From positions 124,190,893 to 124,254,892 of the forward strand of contig CM035171.1 of NCBI GenBank assembly GCA_020205615.1: a stretch of DNA of 64,000 bases, given 5' to 3'. This DNA comes from Panax quinquefolius (lineage: Eukaryota > Streptophyta > Magnoliopsida > Apiales > Araliaceae). The position numbers and the translations under genes were made by a program. Position 1 is the first letter of the stretch. Each line of letters begins with the position of its first letter. Of this stretch, positions 60,282 through 64,000 are shown in pieces. The notes beneath the pieces are model-generated. The model was not told the DNA's origin, did no database searches, and worked only from the letters and a program-made list of their open reading frames with translations.

Positions 60282-62976
60282 TGTGACGCCCCCAAAATAG
60301 GTATACATCACCCATTCTGAGTTGTCAATACATGGTACAGAAACAACTACAACTTTATTATTACAACAGTAAAACTGTGAGTTTGAATACAAATATTATC
60401 TTCTAGATAATATCTATACTCAAATAAATCCTCATTACATTTATTGATACATTATTTTACAAAATGGTGAGGACTACTAAACAACTCTCTCTAGAACCTT
60501 CATTCCATATTTTCACTCGCATTTCGCTATATTCTCGCCTCCCGAGAAGAAAAATGGAACAAAAAGGAAAAGGGTGAGCTCAACTAGCCCAAGAAGAATA
60601 TTATGACTAAGATAATATACAACAAATTATCATTAGTCTTCAACAAGGAAAAAATCTAATAGAATACAATAGACAAACAAATTTTAAATCAATATTCGCA
60701 ATGAAATAATAATTCATTAGAAGAGTTAAGTAGAGAATGCAAACTACTATCTTCTATGTATGAATTTAAAAGTTCATCGCTCATCTTTTATCCTCAGAAC
60801 ATCAATCAATATATATCGAATCAAATATTCATCTTTGCACTACTGAGCCAAAGATATTCATCACTGGTCATGTTCATCTAAACACCGCTCATCTTTGCAC
60901 TACATGCCAAAGATATTCTTCAGAAATCATTCATCTTGACTTATGTGCCAAAGATATTCAATAATATCATCATTTAAGATCGAGGATGATGAAAATATTT
61001 TTTAAAGAAACGAATCCAAAGGAAACAAAATGACAAGGATTAAGGATTAAGGATTCAGACTTTGTTTTATCCATGTCCAAAAATACCTCAAAAATAATCA
61101 TAGTGGTGTAAAATTCAAGAATGATCAAAACATGGATACAATCAAAGCTAGTATCCGTAATAGATATTTTGACAAAAAAAAGAAATTTCATTTTTTGGTG
61201 AAAAGTATTTGCAACGTGAATAGTAACTCCAACACCAAAAGATAGAAATTTCCCCAAAAAAAAACATCTTCACGCTTCATTTATAGTACTCGTGAATAAG
61301 AATCGTGAATAAGAACTCATGAATAAGAATGAAGAACTCATTAATAGTAACCCGACATGAAAAAGTTCCAAATTTGATAAAAGTTCCAATCAATATTTCA
61401 AAGATAATGATATTGAAGAAATAATATCATTCGAGAAGAAAATAACATCCCTTACCTCGAAAGATTAAGACTTTAACTGGAATACACCTGTATAAGGTCA
61501 AGGTAACTCAGACCGATCTAACAATACTCAAAGTATACTCAAAATACTCACAAGAATATGCTCGATAATATAGAGAGAAAACTTCAGCTTCTCGTGTGAT
61601 TTTCAATTCTAACCCAAAAGACCCTATTTATAGGAAAATGCTTAGAACACCAAAAAGCGTAAAATTTAATAAAATATTAATATATATTATAAATTTCCTT
61701 ATCTATCTTTGAAGATCTGATTTCAAAGAATTAATATCACATGTTAGCCCACTTAAATGCAAAAAAAACGTTTTTCTTTAAAATAATAATTAAAACTTCC
61801 AAAATCAATTATTTTAGAGCTTTGAGTTTTGAACTTCAATAATTCACAATAAATAGCCCTTTTATCGTAAAAATTGAATCTAAGCGGGTTTTTATAGAAA
61901 ATTCAATTTCTACAACTTTGCGTAAGAAAGTTTTTCCAAATTCCAAAAGTAAATTGACCGAAATCCACAAACAAGCGATTTTTTGTGCTATAATCAAATT
62001 TCACCAATAAATGGGGTCCACCAACATGTTTAACATGTTTTAAACATTTATTGCAACAAAAATATTCTTCCTCCTCGATACTCATATATCCCACATTCGT
62101 TGTAAAAATATCACCATTATTATATTATTAAAATATAATAATATATTTAAATGAATTATTTTATCGTAAAAGATAAAATTTCAATTTTCAACAATTATCA
62201 CATTAAAAATTTTCTCCATCTATATCCACATAAAATCAATATTTTCTCATCATATGAATCAATAATTAATTATTCACAAATAATATTACAAAATCACAAT
62301 ATCGACAACCGTGCAGCCTCTGTGTGAGCAGGGGCTTTTCAATAAGAATTTCTCCTCATCGGGCGCCAAGCAATTAGGTGACCAAACTCTCCTTAGATGT
62401 AACTTTCTAGACATTGCCAATAATGTTATCTAATAATATTATTCAGATAATATGAATTATTGCTTCGATAATGAAAAATATCGTGTAATGACAATTATCA
62501 AACAACAAAGAATATAAAATATCAACGCAAAGAATTATTAAATCAATAAAATATCGAATAAAGAATTATCAGAACCATTATCGAGTAGTGTCTTTCACGT
62601 AAGAATCAATAATTGGTGCAATACTGCAAATATCGTGTGTTTTAACCAATTCGAAGTATTTTAACAAGATTAATCCAGAATAACTACGCCGTTATTTTTA
62701 AACAACTTATATTTGTCGCTCTTCATCCAATCGCTTTCCGCTATGGGCCCACAAAAGATTGCGCCGTCGCATTTAATATTCCCCGACAAAGAAGAATATT
62801 CCACGACACCAAACTAATATTCCCCGACAACAATGAATATTTTATAACCACTGCTTATTTTGAAATATTTCATGATTTTACCCCTAACTATCCACATTAA
62901 TCAAATCAACCCTTACTATTTCAAAATAATAAATAGAGAAAATTAAATTTCATTAATAATAAGTTGGGGTCTTATA
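60282..62976 (-). mobile_element. Element D 3' LTR
   Basis: TGTGACGCCCCCAAAATAGG to TTGGGGTCTTATA, about 2,695 bp, family A by its TATACATCACCCATTCTGAG block. The TATA box is at 61625-61632. It is followed at once by the polypurine tract (62977-62995, minus), so it is the 3' LTR of an element that continues past the window end. Confidence 0.9.
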
Positions 62977-64000
62977 ACCTCCCTCCTTATGAAATTTCGC
63001 CTCGAAATCGACGTGACGCATTCTGGTGTTTCAAAAGGTGAGGATACCTCGCTTTCATTTCGCTTTCTAATTCCCGTGTCATTTCCTCTATAGATGATTC
63101 CTCCACAAAACTTTAACTTGTGGTATGACCTTTCATGCGTAGGACATGCTCCTTCCTATCCAAGATCTTGACAGTACCTCCTCACACGTTAAATCTTCTG
63201 GGCTATCTCGTCCTGTTCTAACTCTATAACGTGGTTCGGGTCTTTCACATATTTACTTAAGCATGAGATATGTGAAACACATTATGAACACACGTGACAT
63301 ACCTGGAGGTAACGCGAGTCTATAGGCTACATTTCCTACTCTGGTCAAGAATTTGAAATGGACCAATAAATCGATGGATCGAGCTTTCCTCTCTTCCCAA
63401 ATCTTGTAACTCCCTTCCATGGAGCAACTCGCAACAATACATGATCCCCTATACTAAATTCCACGTTCTTTCGATGAAGATCCGCGATAACTCTTTTGTC
63501 GATCTTGTGCCATTTGTATACGTTGTCAATCATTTGGATCTTTTCCAGTAGTCATACGCATTTCAACTCGGGTCCCAACAATGTTGCTTTCACCCACCTC
63601 ATCCCAACATATTGGAGAACGACATTTTGTCCATATAATGCTTCAATGGAGCCACACCTATACTTTCTCGATAATCGTTGTTGTTGTAGGAGAATTCCAC
63701 CAATGGTAAATACTTATCCCAACCGCCTTGAAGTCTAGGACACGAGTCTTAATAGATCTTCAAGAGTTTGAATAGTCCCTCTCGATTGTCCCGTCTGCTT
63801 GGGGATGGTATGCCGAACTAAATCGCAAACTGCGCCCATAGCTTTTTGCAAGCTAACCCAAAATCTTGAAGTGAATCTTGGGTCACGATCCAAACTATGG
63901 ATACGCATGCCACGCAACCTCACAATCTCATTCACGTACATACTAGCAAGACGCTCAAGGAATAAGTCTCCCAGATTCGGCAAGAAATGAGCGATTTGGT
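62977..64000 (-). pseudogene. Element D internal: chromodomain tail and integrase (partial)
   Basis: From the left: the polypurine tract, the chromodomain-type tail (about 63000-63250), the integrase C-terminus (VAPWKGVTRFGKRGKLDPSI near 63345-63430, and MIDNVYKWHKIDKRVIADLH at 63480-63533) and the DDE core with its Glu near 63780, reaching the SDRDPRF-like segment near 63890 at the window edge. Some stretches of 60-80 codons are open, slightly better than in A and B. The rest of pol, gag and the 5' LTR are outside the window. Confidence 0.85.

Overview
The window is plant nuclear DNA, most likely from a eudicot, and it is almost entirely nested transposable elements. The evidence is long chromovirus-type (Ty3/gypsy, Tekay/Del-like) LTRs of about 2.7-2.8 kb, an initiator-Met-tRNA primer binding site, a Mutator-like element (MULE) with mudrA and a captured ULP1-type protease gene, and hAT and Stowaway-like miniature elements. 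There is no bacterial-type gene organisation, RNA gene or CRISPR array, and no host gene that I can name. Nearly every reading frame is broken by 1-3 base indels, many of them at CG/CCGG or TACT-type positions. Much of this looks like long-read consensus error on methylated DNA, so frameshifts are weak evidence of biological decay here.

Layout. 1-1978 is a partial LTR (minus). 1981-3437 is a diverged LTR with three tandem arrays. 3975-4258 is a hAT-type MITE with a near-perfect 8-bp target duplication. From about 4394 to 59208 runs one MULE with degenerate ~85-bp terminal inverted repeats. Its own parts are a leader, mudrA on the plus strand (from about 6186) and a convergent ULP1-like gene on the minus strand (58660 down to 49517). 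All its noncoding spaces carry a 22-bp GGTTACTG minisatellite. This resembles the Kaonashi/CUMULE class of ULP-carrying MULEs.

Insertions in the MULE. Element A sits in mudrA (target TTCAA). Element C sits downstream of mudrA in minus orientation and has gag and protease but no RT, RNase H or integrase core. Element B sits inside the 3' LTR of C (target ATATA). A degraded gypsy fragment sits in the ULP gene (50331-53135). The mudrA-to-C segment occurs twice, left and right of a 100-N gap at 29169-29268. In the left copy A is a solo LTR and B is full length. In the right copy A still has internal sequence and B is a solo LTR. The simplest reading is two haplotypes placed in tandem by scaffolding; a true duplication is the alternative.

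59209-60281 is short flanking DNA with a Stowaway-like end cut by element D (60282 to beyond 64000, minus), another member of the A/B family. The autonomous-type A, B and D elements could in principle supply RT and integrase for gag-only C. The MULE's mudrA would supply its own transposition, and the ULP gene is its captured cargo.
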